64,000 nucleotides of DNA. Source: Marinobacter salicampi (lineage in GTDB: Bacteria > Pseudomonadota > Gammaproteobacteria > Pseudomonadales > Oleiphilaceae). The position numbers were made by a program, and so were the translations under genes. Positions within the stretch are counted from its first letter, which is position 1, and each line of letters begins with the position of its first letter. A model generated the notes under the pieces. That model was not told where the DNA came from and searched no databases. It worked only from the letters and a program-made list of their open reading frames with translations. The stretch spans positions 434,001-498,000 of the forward strand of contig NZ_JAAMPF010000018.1 of the NCBI RefSeq assembly GCF_011074795.1, written 5' to 3'. Of the stretch, positions 44,894 to 55,167 are shown in pieces.

Positions 44894-46414
44894 ATGATCT
44901 ACGCAAATCCCGGCAAGGAAGGCTCAGTCGTTTCCTTCAAGACCCGTTATGAGAACTACATCGGCGGTGAGTGGGTTGCCCCCGTCAAAGGTCAGTATTT
45001 CGACAACATCACTCCGGTGACCGGCAATGTCATCTGTGAAATTCCGCGCTCCAGCGCGGAAGACGTGGATCTGGCCCTTGATGCCGCACATAAGGCAGCA
45101 CCCGCCTGGGGCAAGACATCAACCACGGAGCGCTCAAACATCCTGCTCAGGATTGCCGATCGGATCGAGCAGAATATCGAGATGCTGGCGGTTGCGGAAA
45201 CCTGGGATAACGGCAAGGCGGTCCGTGAAACCATCAACGCCGATATTCCTCTGGCGGTGGACCACTTCCGTTACTTCGCAGGCTGTATCCGTGCCCAGGA
45301 AGACACCTCCAGTGCCATCGACAACAACACCGTTGCCTATCATTACCACGAGCCCCTGGGTGTTGTCGGCCAGATCATCCCCTGGAACTTCCCCGTCCTG
45401 ATGGCAGTATGGAAACTGGCCCCCTGCCTGGCCGCTGGTAACTGCACCGTGATGAAGCCGGCGGAGCAGACGCCCGCAAGTATTCTGGTGCTGATGGAGC
45501 TGATCGGTGACCTGTTGCCCCCGGGCGTGGTCAATATTGTTAATGGCTACGGCGTCGAAGCCGGCCAGGCGCTGGCTACCAGCAAGCGCATCGCCAAGAT
45601 TGCCTTCACCGGCTCGACTCCGGTGGGCTCGTACATTCTCAAGTGTGCCGCCGAGAACATCATTCCGTCGACGGTGGAGCTGGGTGGCAAGTCGCCGAAC
45701 ATCTACTTTTCGGATGTCATGAAGGCCGAGCCGGAATTCATCAGCAAGTGTGTGGAAGGGCTGGTGCTGGCGTTCTTCAACCAGGGTGAAGTCTGTACCT
45801 GTCCGTCCCGGGCCCTGGTGCAGGAAGACATGTATGACGAGTTCATGGCCATGGTTATCGAGCGCACCAAGTCGATTACCCGGGGTAACCCCCTCGACAC
45901 CGACGTTCAGGTGGGGGCTCAGGCCAGCAAGGAGCAGTTCGACAAGATCATGTCCTACCTGGAAATAGGCCGGCAGGAAGGCGCCGAAGTGCTGACCGGT
46001 GGCGGTCGTGAGGAGATGAGCGGCGAGTATGCCAACGGCTTCTACATCCAGCCGACCCTGCTCAAGGGCAAGAACGACATGCGCACCTTCCAGGAGGAAA
46101 TCTTCGGTCCGGTCGTGGGTGTGACAACCTTCAAGGACGAAGCCGAGGCACTGGCGATCGCCAACGATACCGAATTTGGCCTGGGCGCCGGGCTCTGGAC
46201 ACGCGATATCAACAGGGCCTACCGCATGGGCCGCGCTATCCAGGCCGGACGGGTCTGGACCAACTGCTATCACCATTACCCGGCCCATGCCGCGTTTGGT
46301 GGCTACAAGAAGTCCGGTGTCGGTCGTGAGAATCACAAGATGGCTCTTGACCATTACCAGCAGACCAAGAACATGCTGGTGAGCTACGACATCAACCCGC
46401 TGGGCTTCTTCTAG
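44894..46414 (+). CDS. exaC: NAD-dependent aldehyde dehydrogenase
   Basis: The 506-residue protein is a cytoplasmic class 3 aldehyde dehydrogenase with Glu262 in VELGGKSP (general base) and the catalytic cysteine in GEVCTCPSR (Cys301/303), [12 protein letters not shown] for NAD binding and [13 protein letters not shown] at the end. It corresponds to ExaC/AcoD, which oxidises acetaldehyde from ethanol to acetate. It ends [13 protein letters not shown] as in ExaC homologues. It is its own unit, followed by a strong terminator. Confidence 0.95.
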   Translation: MIYANPGKEGSVVSFKTRYENYIGGEWVAPVKGQYFDNITPVTGNVICEIPRSSAEDVDLALDAAHKAAPAWGKTSTTERSNILLRIADRIEQNIEMLAVAETWDNGKAVRETINADIPLAVDHFRYFAGCIRAQEDTSSAIDNNTVAYHYHEPLGVVGQIIPWNFPVLMAVWKLAPCLAAGNCTVMKPAEQTPASILVLMELIGDLLPPGVVNIVNGYGVEAGQALATSKRIAKIAFTGSTPVGSYILKCAAENIIPSTVELGGKSPNIYFSDVMKAEPEFISKCVEGLVLAFFNQGEVCTCPSRALVQEDMYDEFMAMVIERTKSITRGNPLDTDVQVGAQASKEQFDKIMSYLEIGRQEGAEVLTGGGREEMSGEYANGFYIQPTLLKGKNDMRTFQEEIFGPVVGVTTFKDEAEALAIANDTEFGLGAGLWTRDINRAYRMGRAIQAGRVWTNCYHHYPAHAAFGGYKKSGVGRENHKMALDHYQQTKNMLVSYDINPLGFF

Positions 46415-46607
46415 GTCCGCAGGTTCGTCGGTCCTGTTGTTAAGGTCCTTGTGTGTTACAGCTATTGTTATAGGTGGTTCCGGCCCTCGGGCCGGCTGGT
46501 AGGTAAGCTGAAAGAGGCGCCAGGTGCGCTTGATGACCCGCTTCGGCGGGGCTTCAGCAGGGGGTGTCATGCATCCTGCCTGAAGGGTTGGGTCTTCCTG
46601 CCATTTT

Positions 46608-46634
46608 CGGCCCTCTTCGAGGGCCGTTTTTTTT
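46608..46634 (+). terminator. Intrinsic terminator after exaC
   Basis: CGGCCCTC (46608-46615), TTC, GAGGGCCG (46619-46626), then eight Ts. It lies about 190 bp beyond the exaC stop and would protect the pqq operon from read-through. Confidence 0.9.
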
Positions 46635-46847
46635 GGTTCGCACGAACGATTTTGGCCTGAACCGGTCCAAGGCCTTGGAAGCAGTGCCGTAACTGGGTAC
46701 TCTCGATATAGGCAGGGAGGAATGGTCGGAACAAAATGCCGGGCCCGGTGACGGGCACCTGAAGCTCTGATGGAGTCCGGAAGGCCTCCAAAATTTGTTC
46801 CAAAGTACCATGTAGCCGCAGTAGAACTGCCTCTAGTATGGGTTGTA

Positions 46848-46869
46848 CGTTACCAGTTCGTTGGTAACG
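46848..46869. repeat. Inverted repeat in the pqqA leader/promoter region
   Basis: CGTTACCA (46848-46855) and TGGTAACG (46862-46869) are perfect 8-bp arms with a 6-base spacer, 48 bp before the pqqA start codon. It could be an operator or a leader hairpin affecting pqqA translation. Confidence 0.55.
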
Positions 46870-46916
46870 ACAGAGTCTTTGCACCAGAAGAGTCTTACAC
46901 CAGAGAGGAGAGCATT

Positions 46917-46988
46917 ATGTGGACCAAACCAGCGTATGAAGATCTGCGGATCGGTTTCGAAGTCACCATGTACTTCGCCAACCGCTGA
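46917..46988 (+). CDS. pqqA: PQQ precursor peptide PqqA
   Basis: A 23-residue ORF after the strong ribosome site AGAGAGGAGAGC. The peptide has the conserved pattern [10 protein letters not shown] with Glu15 and Tyr19, the two residues PqqE cross-links and the pathway turns into PQQ. It is 56 bp before pqqB on the same strand, the usual operon layout. Confidence 0.97.
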   Translation: MWTKPAYEDLRIGFEVTMYFANR

Positions 46989-47044
46989 AACCGACGGCCA
47001 GCGCCTCAAGGGACTGCTGGCCGTTTTCGTTCCGGAGACACTCC

Positions 47045-47974
47045 ATGCAAATTCACGTACTGGGCTCTGCCGCTGGCGGAGGTTTTCCCCAATGGAATTG
47101 CAATTGCGCCAACTGTGACGCCATGCGCCGGGGGGCGATCAATGCTCGTCCGCGCACTCAGTCCTCCATTGCCATCAGTGAAGATGGTGAAAACTGGATC
47201 CTGTGCAATGCGTCCCCTGACATACGTGCCCAGCTGGCCTCGTTCGACCCCATGCAGCCGGGCAGGCAGATCCGTGATACCGGTATCAGTGACATTATCC
47301 TGATGGATAGCCAGGTGGATCACACCACCGGTTTACTGTCTCTGCGCGAAGGCTGTCCCCTTGACGTCTGGTGCACGGCCCAGGTCCACGAGGACCTCAG
47401 CACCGGGTTTCCGCTTTTCCCCATGCTTGAACACTGGAACGGAGGCCTTAGGTGGCGGGAGCTGCCCTGTTCCGATGAGCAGAGTTTCACCATTGCCTGC
47501 GCACCCTCCCTGAAGCTGACGGCGATACCCCTTCTGAGTAATGCGCCGCCATACTCCCCAAGAAGAGACAGGACCCACCCAGGCGATAATGTCGGTCTTT
47601 TTATTGAAGACACACGCACGGGTAACCGGGTTCTGTATGCCCCGGGTCTGGGCCAGCCGGACGAGAATATCCGCAGCTGGCTGGGCCGGGCAGATGTACT
47701 GCTTGTAGACGGCACCGTCTGGGACGACGACGAGATGATGCGCCGGGGTGTTGGCACCAAGACCGGCCAGCAGATGGGGCACCTGGCCCAGAACGGTCCC
47801 GGTGGCATGATCGAGCTGCTGGACAGTCTGCCCGCCCGACACAAGGTTCTGATTCACATCAACAATACCAACCCGATTCTGGATGAGGATTCTGAGGAGC
47901 GCGCGATCCTGGCTGAGCATGGCATCGACGTCGCCTGGGACGGTATGCATTTCGACCTGTCGGAGGCCCGATGA
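47045..47974 (+). CDS. pqqB: PQQ biosynthesis protein PqqB
   Basis: The 309-residue protein starts [20 protein letters not shown], followed by [10 protein letters not shown], the PqqB hallmark. It has a metallo-beta-lactamase fold with the segment [15 protein letters not shown]. PqqB acts as a hydroxylase on the diamino acid intermediate in PQQ synthesis. It overlaps pqqC by 4 bp. Confidence 0.97.
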   Translation: MQIHVLGSAAGGGFPQWNCNCANCDAMRRGAINARPRTQSSIAISEDGENWILCNASPDIRAQLASFDPMQPGRQIRDTGISDIILMDSQVDHTTGLLSLREGCPLDVWCTAQVHEDLSTGFPLFPMLEHWNGGLRWRELPCSDEQSFTIACAPSLKLTAIPLLSNAPPYSPRRDRTHPGDNVGLFIEDTRTGNRVLYAPGLGQPDENIRSWLGRADVLLVDGTVWDDDEMMRRGVGTKTGQQMGHLAQNGPGGMIELLDSLPARHKVLIHINNTNPILDEDSEERAILAEHGIDVAWDGMHFDLSEAR

Positions 47975-48726
47975 CGCCCGCAGCGCCAATGAATCAGGTG
48001 GAGTTCGAGCAGGCTCTCAGGGCCAAGGGCGAGTTCTACCACATCCACCACCCCTACCATAAGGCGATGTATGGCGGCCAATGCACCCGGCAGCAGATAC
48101 AGGGCTGGGTTGCCAACCGTTATTACTACCAGATCAGCATTCCGCGCAAGGATGCCGCCATCATGGCCAACTGTCCGGATGCGTCTGTCCGCAGGCTCTG
48201 GCTTCAGCGGGTGCTGGACCACGACGGCGACAATGACGATGAGGGCGGCATCGAGGCCTGGCTCGCCCTTGCCGAAGCGGTGGGGCTGAGTCGGGAAGAG
48301 GTCATCGACCAGCGTCATGTGTTGCCGGGGGTCCGGTTTGCCGTTGATGCCTACGTCAACTTTGCCCGCCGTGCCAGCTGGCAGGAAGCGGCCTGCTCTT
48401 CCCTGACTGAACTGTTTGCGCCCGAGATACACCAGTCACGGCTGGACAGCTGGCCCCAGCACTACCCGTGGATCGACAGCCACGGTTATACCTATTTCCG
48501 CAAGCGGCTTTCCGAGGCCCGGCGGGACGTGGAACATGGCCTCAGCATTACCCTGGCCGAGTTTCAGACAGTCCCCGAGCAGACCCGTGCCCTTGAGATC
48601 CTGCAGTTCAAACTGGATATTCTATGGTCTATGTTGGATGCCCTGACTATGGCGTATGTGCACCAGACGCCGCCGTACCACACCGTCACCGATCAACAGG
48701 TGTATCACCGGGGGCTGGAGCTGTGA
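47971..48726 (+). CDS. pqqC: Pyrroloquinoline-quinone synthase PqqC
   Basis: The 251-residue helical protein has the PqqC pattern [37 protein letters not shown] and [14 protein letters not shown], and performs the final cofactorless ring closure and oxidation to PQQ. It overlaps pqqB by 4 bp and the pqqD start by one base. Confidence 0.97.
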   Translation: MTPAAPMNQVEFEQALRAKGEFYHIHHPYHKAMYGGQCTRQQIQGWVANRYYYQISIPRKDAAIMANCPDASVRRLWLQRVLDHDGDNDDEGGIEAWLALAEAVGLSREEVIDQRHVLPGVRFAVDAYVNFARRASWQEAACSSLTELFAPEIHQSRLDSWPQHYPWIDSHGYTYFRKRLSEARRDVEHGLSITLAEFQTVPEQTRALEILQFKLDILWSMLDALTMAYVHQTPPYHTVTDQQVYHRGLEL

Positions 48727-48989
48727 TGGACCAGGTGCCCCGCCTGCGCCCGGGCTTCCGCTTCCAGTGGGAGCCGGTCCAGAAGGCCCACGTGCTGCTT
48801 TACCCGGAGGGCATGGTGAAGCTCAATGACAGTGCGGCCGCGATCCTGTCCGAAATCGATGGTGAGCGGACGGTGTCAGCAATCGTCGCACGCCTGGAAG
48901 AGCGTTTTCCCGATGCCGGCGCCCTTGACGGGGACGTACAGGAGTTCCTGGAAGATGCCCGCCAGCAGCACTGGATTACGATGCTATGA
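48726..48989 (+). CDS. pqqD: PqqA peptide chaperone PqqD
   Basis: From ATG 48726, which overlaps the pqqC stop (TGATG), the 87-residue protein reads [20 protein letters not shown] and has [17 protein letters not shown], typical of PqqD. It delivers PqqA to PqqE. The open frame extends upstream into pqqC to 48624, but no family member is so long, and translational coupling favours 48726. Confidence 0.96.
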   Translation: MDQVPRLRPGFRFQWEPVQKAHVLLYPEGMVKLNDSAAAILSEIDGERTVSAIVARLEERFPDAGALDGDVQEFLEDARQQHWITML

Positions 48990-50143
48990 CTCAGGCTTCA
49001 GACACCACCATGACCGCCGACCGGCCCATTCCGGGACCACCGCTGTGGCTGCTGGCGGAGGTTACCTACCGGTGCCCGCTGCAGTGCCCCTATTGCTCCA
49101 ACCCCCTGGACTTCGCCGACAGCCAGAACGAACTCAGTACTGAGGAATGGGTCAGTGTCCTGCGCCAGGGCCGGGCCCTGGGTGCGGCGCAGCTGGGCTT
49201 TTCCGGTGGTGAGCCCCTGGTTCGGCCGGACCTGCCGGAACTGATTTCCGAGGCCCGGCACCTGGGTTATTACACCAACCTCATTACCTCTGGTATTGGC
49301 CTCAACGAAACCAAGGTTGAGGCCTTCCGGGACGCCGGGCTGGATCATATCCAGGTCAGCTTCCAGGCCTCCGACCCGGAGCTCAACAACGCCGTTGCCG
49401 GTTCCCGCAAAGCTTTCGAGCAGAAGCTTGCCATGGCCCGGGCCGTAAAGGCGGCGGGCTACCCCATGGTGCTGAATTTCGTTATCCATCGACATAACAT
49501 TCATCAGATGAATGACATCATCGCGCTCTGCGATCAGCTCGGGGCGGACTATGTTGAACTGGCCACCTGCCAGTACTACGGCTGGGCTTTCCACAATCGG
49601 GAGGGACTGATGCCATCGGCGAGCCAGCTGGAAGCCGCCGAGCGTGAGGTGAACCTCTATCGCCAGCGCCTTGCCGACGCCGGTTCGGCCATGAAGCTGA
49701 TCTTTGTGACACCGGATTACTACGAGGAGCGCCCCAAGGCCTGCATGAACGGCTGGGGCAGCCTGTTCCTGACCGTAGCGCCGGACGGCACAGCGCTGCC
49801 TTGCCACAGCGCCCGCATTCTGCCCATCGAGTTCCCCAATACCCGGGAGATGTCGCTCAAGTCCATCTGGTATGACAGCCCCGGATTCAACCACTACCGG
49901 GGCGACAGCTGGATGCCTGAGCCCTGCCGCTCCTGTGACGAGAAGGGCAAGGACTTCGGTGGCTGCCGATGCCAGGCCTACCTGCTGACCGGCAATGCTG
50001 ATAACGCCGACCCGGTCTGCGACAAGTCCGTTCACCACGACCGCATACTGGCAGCCCGGCGAGCAGCGGACCACGCCACCGCAGGCCTGGAAGACCTCAG
50101 CTACAGGAACGTTCGCAACTCCCGTCTTTTTTTCCGGGGTTAA
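48986..50143 (+). CDS. pqqE: PqqA peptide cyclase PqqE (radical SAM)
   Basis: The 385-residue protein has the radical SAM cluster motif CxxxCxxC (Cys30, Cys34, Cys37 in [12 protein letters not shown]) and a C-terminal SPASM cysteine set ([33 protein letters not shown]). It forms the Glu-Tyr carbon bond in PqqA. It overlaps pqqD by 4 bp; the S9 peptidase frame follows. Confidence 0.97.
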   Translation: MTQASDTTMTADRPIPGPPLWLLAEVTYRCPLQCPYCSNPLDFADSQNELSTEEWVSVLRQGRALGAAQLGFSGGEPLVRPDLPELISEARHLGYYTNLITSGIGLNETKVEAFRDAGLDHIQVSFQASDPELNNAVAGSRKAFEQKLAMARAVKAAGYPMVLNFVIHRHNIHQMNDIIALCDQLGADYVELATCQYYGWAFHNREGLMPSASQLEAAEREVNLYRQRLADAGSAMKLIFVTPDYYEERPKACMNGWGSLFLTVAPDGTALPCHSARILPIEFPNTREMSLKSIWYDSPGFNHYRGDSWMPEPCRSCDEKGKDFGGCRCQAYLLTGNADNADPVCDKSVHHDRILAARRAADHATAGLEDLSYRNVRNSRLFFRG

Positions 50144-50183
50144 CGGCATCTCCCCCCTGACGCCAGAACAGGCCGCCGGTGCT

Positions 50184-51998
50184 TTGCGCCAGCGCGACAA
50201 CCTGCGGGTATCCCGGGGCCAGGTGGCCTGGCTGGAATACGACCCGGCAGAATCGGCCAACCAGCTCTGGTGCCTGCGTAACGGCGCTCCTTTGCAGGTA
50301 ACTGCACCGGACTTCAGCATTCGCAGCGGCATCAACGGTTATGGCGGCGGTGCTCTGTGTCTTGATGGCCCCAGGGCCTTTGTGGTGGAGTCCGCCGACC
50401 AGCAGATCCAGCAAGTGGATTGTAATACCGGTGCCCGGAGTCGGCTGACCTGCGAGCCGGATGCCCGCTTCGGCGGCCTGGTATGGGACCCGGTCCGGTG
50501 TCGGATCCTGGCTGTGTGCGAACGCCTCAAGCATGGGCAGGTCGAGGCCCAGCAACTGGTGGCCATTGATCCCGAAACCGGTCGGGTCGGCGTTCTGGCC
50601 AGCGGTGAGGATTTCTATGGCGCTCCGGTGCTTTCGCAAAACGGCTGCCAGCTGTCGTGGGTCACCTGGTCACTGCCTGATATGCCGTGGCTTTTCAGCC
50701 GGCTCTGGCGGGCGCAGGTCAATCAGGGCGGTACCCTGGCATCGCCGTGCCCGATGGATACCCCCAGGCCCGCGTCGGTGCAGCAACCGCTCTTTGTGGA
50801 GGACAGGCTGGTCGCGCTGTCCGACCACCAGGGCTGGTGGCAGCCCTATGATGTTTCTGCCGAGGCTGACAGCATTCAGTGGCAGGCTCTGACCAACCGC
50901 CAGGCCGATCATGCCAATGCGCCCTGGCAACTGCAGGAATCCCACTCGGTCGCCTTACCGGGCAAGGCCTGGGCCCGGGTGATCTATCATCAAGGCACGG
51001 CTGAACTCTGGCTTTGCGATGGCTCCGGCGAACATCGCTTGGCAGAGCGGTTCGTGGATTTTCGCGCCTTACAGCAGAAGGCCGGCCGGATTCTCTGTAT
51101 AGGGAAACGCCCGGACGCCCTGGACAGCGTTCTCGATATTGACCCTGCAACCGGCGCGGTGACATTACTTGCCGGCGGCGAGCAGCCTCTTGGTGCCGGC
51201 GGGTGTGTTTCTCCCGAGCTGCTCCGATTCACCGCTGCCAACGGCATGGGTATTACCGGCTTTTTCTATCGGCCAGTCAGGCACGATCCCGGCCACGACA
51301 ATGGCTTAACCAGCCCCGACCTCCCGCCCGTCATTATCCGGGTGCACGGCGGCCCAAGCTCAGCGGCTTACCCGGTGTTTGATCCCCAGGTCCAGTTCTG
51401 GGTCCAGCATGGTCTGGCGGTGCTGGACGTCAACTACCGGGGCAGTACCGGTTTCGGTCGCGAGTTCCGGTTGGCGTTGGCTGGTAACTGGGGAGAAGCA
51501 GACGTAGAGGACATGTGTGCGGCGGTCGCCTACCTGAAGGGGCACGGGCTGGCCGATCATCGGCGCGCGTTCATCCAGGGCCGCAGCGCCGGTGGCTTTA
51601 CCGTGCTGATGGCCATGATGGAAACCGGCGTATTCAAAGCTGGCGCTAGCCTTTTCGGCGTCAGCGATCCGGCCCGGCTGAGAAGCCAGACGCACCGTTT
51701 CGAATCCGGCTACCTGGACTGGCTGCTGGGCGATCCCGATCAGCACCGGGACCGTTGGCAACAGCGTACGCCGGTGCTGCAGGCCCACCGTATCACGGCG
51801 CCGGTAATCTTCTACCAGGGTGGTCAGGACCAGGTCGTGGTGCCGGCCCAGACCGACACCATGGTTGCGGCCCTGAAGGCCTCGGGGCAGGCTCCGGCAT
51901 ACCACTACTTCCCGGAGGAAGGGCACGGTTTCCGCAGCGCCAGTCGCCAGGCCTTTCTGCTGGCTTCATTACTCAGGTTCTATCAGGATCATTGCTAA
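50184..51998 (+). CDS. S9 prolyl oligopeptidase-like protease of the pqq operon (PqqH type)
   Basis: The protein has an N-terminal propeller-like half and a C-terminal alpha/beta hydrolase with the serine in GRSAGG, an Asp in GGQDQVVVPA and the His in EEGHGF. It follows pqqE, as PA1990 (pqqH) does in P. aeruginosa. Its start is unclear: the conserved part seems to begin near ISPLTPEQ (about 50148), where no ATG, GTG or TTG is in frame after the pqqE stop. Options are TTG 50184 (used here), ATC 50148, or an ATG at 49995 buried 149 bp inside pqqE. A role in PqqA processing is possible, since no pqqF is seen. Confidence 0.85.
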   Translation: MRQRDNLRVSRGQVAWLEYDPAESANQLWCLRNGAPLQVTAPDFSIRSGINGYGGGALCLDGPRAFVVESADQQIQQVDCNTGARSRLTCEPDARFGGLVWDPVRCRILAVCERLKHGQVEAQQLVAIDPETGRVGVLASGEDFYGAPVLSQNGCQLSWVTWSLPDMPWLFSRLWRAQVNQGGTLASPCPMDTPRPASVQQPLFVEDRLVALSDHQGWWQPYDVSAEADSIQWQALTNRQADHANAPWQLQESHSVALPGKAWARVIYHQGTAELWLCDGSGEHRLAERFVDFRALQQKAGRILCIGKRPDALDSVLDIDPATGAVTLLAGGEQPLGAGGCVSPELLRFTAANGMGITGFFYRPVRHDPGHDNGLTSPDLPPVIIRVHGGPSSAAYPVFDPQVQFWVQHGLAVLDVNYRGSTGFGREFRLALAGNWGEADVEDMCAAVAYLKGHGLADHRRAFIQGRSAGGFTVLMAMMETGVFKAGASLFGVSDPARLRSQTHRFESGYLDWLLGDPDQHRDRWQQRTPVLQAHRITAPVIFYQGGQDQVVVPAQTDTMVAALKASGQAPAYHYFPEEGHGFRSASRQAFLLASLLRFYQDHC

Positions 51999-52102
51999 AT
52001 CAGACATGTGTTAAGCCGGCCCGTTGGAGTAAGCTTTCTTATTCAGGAGTTTTTGCCAGGGAACAGGGCGCGTTTACAACAATAAAATGACCGAGAGCGC
52101 TC

Positions 52103-53266
52103 ATGAGTTACGACATCTCTGCTCTACGCAAATTTGTATCCCCCGAGATCGTCTTTGGTGCCGGCTCCCGTAAGGCCGTGGCCAATTTCGCCAGCAATTT
52201 CGGCGCCCGCAAGGTTTTGCTGGTGTCCGACCCCGGCGTGGCAGCTGCCGGCTGGGTGAGCGAAATCGAAGCCCTGCTGACCGAAGGCGGCCTTCAATAC
52301 GTCACCTTCACAGGGGTCTCCTCGAACCCGAAAGTGGCGGAGGTCATGGCCGGGGCCGAGATCTACAAATCCAACGAATGTGATGTGATTGTGGCCATCG
52401 GCGGCGGCAGCCCCATGGACTGTGCCAAGGGCATTGGCATCGTCAGCGCCCACGGGCGCAACATACTCGAGTTTGAGGGCGTTGACACGATCCGAATGCC
52501 TTCACCGCCGCTGATCCTGATCCCCACCACCGCGGGCACCTCCGCTGACGTATCCCAGTTCGCGATCATTTCGGACCCGGCACGGCGCTTCAAGTTTTCC
52601 ATTATCAGCAAGGCAGTGGTGCCGGACGTGTCTCTGATTGATCCGGAAGTTACCGAGACCGTGGATCAGTTTCTCACCGCCTGTACCGGGGTGGATGCCC
52701 TTGTACACGCCATTGAGGCCTATGTGTCCACCGGTAGCGGACCGCTTACCGATACCCACGCCCTGGAGGCCATCCGGCTGATCAACCGGTATCTGGAACC
52801 GCTGGTACTCAACCCGGCCGACAGCCAGCTGCGGGAACACATCATGCTGGCTTCGATGCAGGCGGGGCTGGCGTTCTCCAATGCCATTCTAGGGGCAGTG
52901 CACGCCATGTCACACAGCCTTGGCGGCTTCCTCGATCTGCCCCATGGTCTCTGCAACGCCATGCTGCTGGAACACGTAATCGCCTATAATTTCACTTCGG
53001 CGGACGAGCGTTTCAAGCGGGTGGCGCAAGCCATGGACATCGATACCCGGGGCATGAGCATGGCCACGGTCAAGAAGCGTCTCATGGAGCGGGTGATTCT
53101 GCTCAAGCGGACCGTTGGTCTCGAGGCCAAGCTGGCCAAACTGGGAGTGACGGTGTCCGATATCCCGTCCCTGTCCAATTTTGCCATGCAGGACCCCTGC
53201 ATCGTCACCAATCCCCGTCGGTCCTCCCAGCGGGATGTCGAAGTGGTTTATGAAGAAGCGCTCTGA
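52103..53266 (+). CDS. ercA: Iron-containing alcohol dehydrogenase ErcA
   Basis: The 387-residue protein belongs to the group III iron alcohol dehydrogenases, with the NAD site GGGSPMDCAKG and metal ligands in DALVHAIEAYVS and AMSHSLGGFLDLPHG. The ErcA form is associated with the exa regulon (PA1991) and thought to act in regulation or sensing rather than bulk catalysis. It overlaps the ErcS kinase gene by 17 bp. Confidence 0.92.
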   Translation: MSYDISALRKFVSPEIVFGAGSRKAVANFASNFGARKVLLVSDPGVAAAGWVSEIEALLTEGGLQYVTFTGVSSNPKVAEVMAGAEIYKSNECDVIVAIGGGSPMDCAKGIGIVSAHGRNILEFEGVDTIRMPSPPLILIPTTAGTSADVSQFAIISDPARRFKFSIISKAVVPDVSLIDPEVTETVDQFLTACTGVDALVHAIEAYVSTGSGPLTDTHALEAIRLINRYLEPLVLNPADSQLREHIMLASMQAGLAFSNAILGAVHAMSHSLGGFLDLPHGLCNAMLLEHVIAYNFTSADERFKRVAQAMDIDTRGMSMATVKKRLMERVILLKRTVGLEAKLAKLGVTVSDIPSLSNFAMQDPCIVTNPRRSSQRDVEVVYEEAL

Positions 53267-55061
53267 GGTCCCCGCCGGCAGAAGTGAGAACGGTAGCGAG
53301 AATATAGGGTACGACATTGGTGACTTGCTTGGGCTGGGCAGCCATTCGGTACGGAAGAATTACTATCCAGCTTTGCAGGATCGCATCGAGGAAATCGAAA
53401 AGGAACGCAACCGTTACAAATGGCTGTTTGAGAACGCACTCCACGGCATTTTCCAGGGTGACCTGAAGGGTGGCTTCCTGTCGGTGAACCCGGCGCTTGC
53501 CCGTATCTGTGGCTACAGCAGTGCCGAGGCCCTTACCGGCGCTGTGACCAGACTTCGCGAACAGCTGTTCTGCAGTGGCCATGAGTTTGACCGGTTGCGT
53601 CACGAGTTACTGGACAAAGGTCACCTCAGTGCCTACGAAACCCGCTTTCTGCGTGCCGATGGCAAGGCAGTGTATGTGGCTGTCACGCTTTTGCGCCGCC
53701 CGGACCTGGGCGCGGAAGTGGTAGAGGCTTTCGTGGCTGACATAACCGAACGCTACCAGGCCCGTCAGAAACTGGAACAGATGAATGCTGCGCTGGAACA
53801 GCGGGTCGATGAGCGAACCGAGGCACTGCAGAATGCCAATGTAGGTTTGCGATACCAGATTGAGGAGCGGGAAAAGGTCGAGCGAGAGCTGGTGATTGCC
53901 GTGGAGGCTGCCAAGGAGGCCACGCGCAGTAAAGACAAGTACCTCGCGGCCGCCAGTCATGACCTTCTGCAACCCCTCAATGCAGCCAGACTGCTTGTTT
54001 CCACGCTTCAGGACAGTCCGTTACCGGAGCGCGAATCACGGTTGATTGACCGGGTCCATCGGGCCCTGGAAGGTGCTGAGGATCTGTTGGCGGATCTGCT
54101 GGACATTTCCAAGCTGGACCAGGACGCCATGAACCCGGACTTGGCCCCGGTAGCTGTGCACTCTTTGGTGGCAGGGCTGTCGGAAGAGTTCGAGCCTGTT
54201 GCCCGCCAGGCCGCCCTGAAGTTCCGTAGCCGCCTGGTGCCGGCCATGGTTTATACCGACGCCCGCATGCTGACCCGGATTCTTCGCAACCTGCTGAGCA
54301 ACGCCTTCCGCTACACCCGCTCGGGGGGTGTGCTCCTGGCCATGCGCGTGCGGCGCAAACAGTTGCAACTGGAGGTTTGGGACAGCGGCATCGGTATTGC
54401 CGAGGACAAGCTGGAGGCCATCTTTGCCGAGTTCCATCAATTGTTGGCTCCGGAAGCGGGAGAGCGCACCGGGGTTGGCCTGGGGCTGGCTATAGTGGAG
54501 CGTATGGCCCGTATGCTCGGACACAAGGTAAGCGTGGTTTCACGGCCGGGCAGGGGGTCGCGGTTCTCAATAAGTCTGCCGTTATCATCGAACCTGGCTG
54601 AAGACAGCAAGTCGCATCCCGCCACCAGCACCGGGTCCCTGGCTGGTGCAAGAATACTGGTGATTGACAATGAGCCTGCCATACGGGAAAGCATGGAGGC
54701 CCTGCTCAACCTGTGGGGCTGCGAGGTGGTGACCGCCCGTAGTGGGATGGAGGCGGCGGGCCTGTGCCGTGGCGGGTTTGCACCCCAGGCCGTGCTGGCT
54801 GACTACCATCTGGACAATAATCTCACCGGCTGGCAGGCAATCAATGACCTTCGGCAGGTCTGTGGCTGGCAGCTGCCCGCCGCCATCGTGACTGCGGATC
54901 GCAGTGACGCCTGCCGTCAGCAGCTGAAGGCATACGCGGTGCCGGTCCTGAACAAGCCAGTCAAGCCTAACCGCTTGCGGGCCCTCATCTCCAGTCTCGT
55001 TTCCGCCGGCCCTGTTACCCAGCTTGCCGGTAAACCGCTCTACCGGCGGACATCAACATGA
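53250..55061 (+). CDS. ercS: Hybrid sensor histidine kinase ErcS
   Basis: From ATG 53250 (MKKRSEVPAGRSENG; 603 residues) the protein has an N-terminal PAS domain (about 50-170), a coiled coil, HisKA with His237 in AAASHDLLQPLNAARL, HATPase, and a C-terminal receiver with Asp518 in VLADYHLDNN. It matches ErcS (PA1992) and is a shorter paralogue of the NahK-type kinase at 33616. It has no membrane segment. It probably senses a cytoplasmic signal of alcohol metabolism together with ErcA. The upstream ATG 53235 is a possible start. Confidence 0.88.
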   Translation: MKKRSEVPAGRSENGSENIGYDIGDLLGLGSHSVRKNYYPALQDRIEEIEKERNRYKWLFENALHGIFQGDLKGGFLSVNPALARICGYSSAEALTGAVTRLREQLFCSGHEFDRLRHELLDKGHLSAYETRFLRADGKAVYVAVTLLRRPDLGAEVVEAFVADITERYQARQKLEQMNAALEQRVDERTEALQNANVGLRYQIEEREKVERELVIAVEAAKEATRSKDKYLAAASHDLLQPLNAARLLVSTLQDSPLPERESRLIDRVHRALEGAEDLLADLLDISKLDQDAMNPDLAPVAVHSLVAGLSEEFEPVARQAALKFRSRLVPAMVYTDARMLTRILRNLLSNAFRYTRSGGVLLAMRVRRKQLQLEVWDSGIGIAEDKLEAIFAEFHQLLAPEAGERTGVGLGLAIVERMARMLGHKVSVVSRPGRGSRFSISLPLSSNLAEDSKSHPATSTGSLAGARILVIDNEPAIRESMEALLNLWGCEVVTARSGMEAAGLCRGGFAPQAVLADYHLDNNLTGWQAINDLRQVCGWQLPAAIVTADRSDACRQQLKAYAVPVLNKPVKPNRLRALISSLVSAGPVTQLAGKPLYRRTST

Positions 55062-55167
55062 CGGTTGCGCAATTCCGTGGCTACGGGGTCGCGAGGTGCC
55101 TTGGTTCAGGGCTACACTTCAGGGAAGTAAGTGACACCGGAAACATTCTCAAACAGGGAGTCTGACC

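Larger units (their letters stand above)
46415..46916. other. Intergenic region between exaC and pqqA
   Basis: About 500 bp without a convincing gene. It contains a perfect GC-rich palindrome (CCGGCCC-TC-GGGCCGG, 46480-46495), the exaC terminator (46608-46634), a degenerate motif A-like stretch TTCCAAAGTACCATG (46798-46812), and the inverted repeat at 46848-46869. It must carry the pqqA promoter. Confidence 0.6.

Noticed and set aside
46480..46495. GC palindrome CCGGCCC-TC-GGGCCGG after exaC
   Set aside because: Two-base loop and no T-run; probably an incidental palindrome or cruciform-prone sequence, not a terminator.
45134..46570. 478-codon open frame on the minus strand opposite exaC
   Set aside because: It mirrors a clearly real aldehyde dehydrogenase. 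The predicted protein has no motif and arises from GC-rich codon bias.
48998..50335. 445-codon open frame on the minus strand opposite pqqE
   Set aside because: Antisense shadow of pqqE with no recognisable domain.
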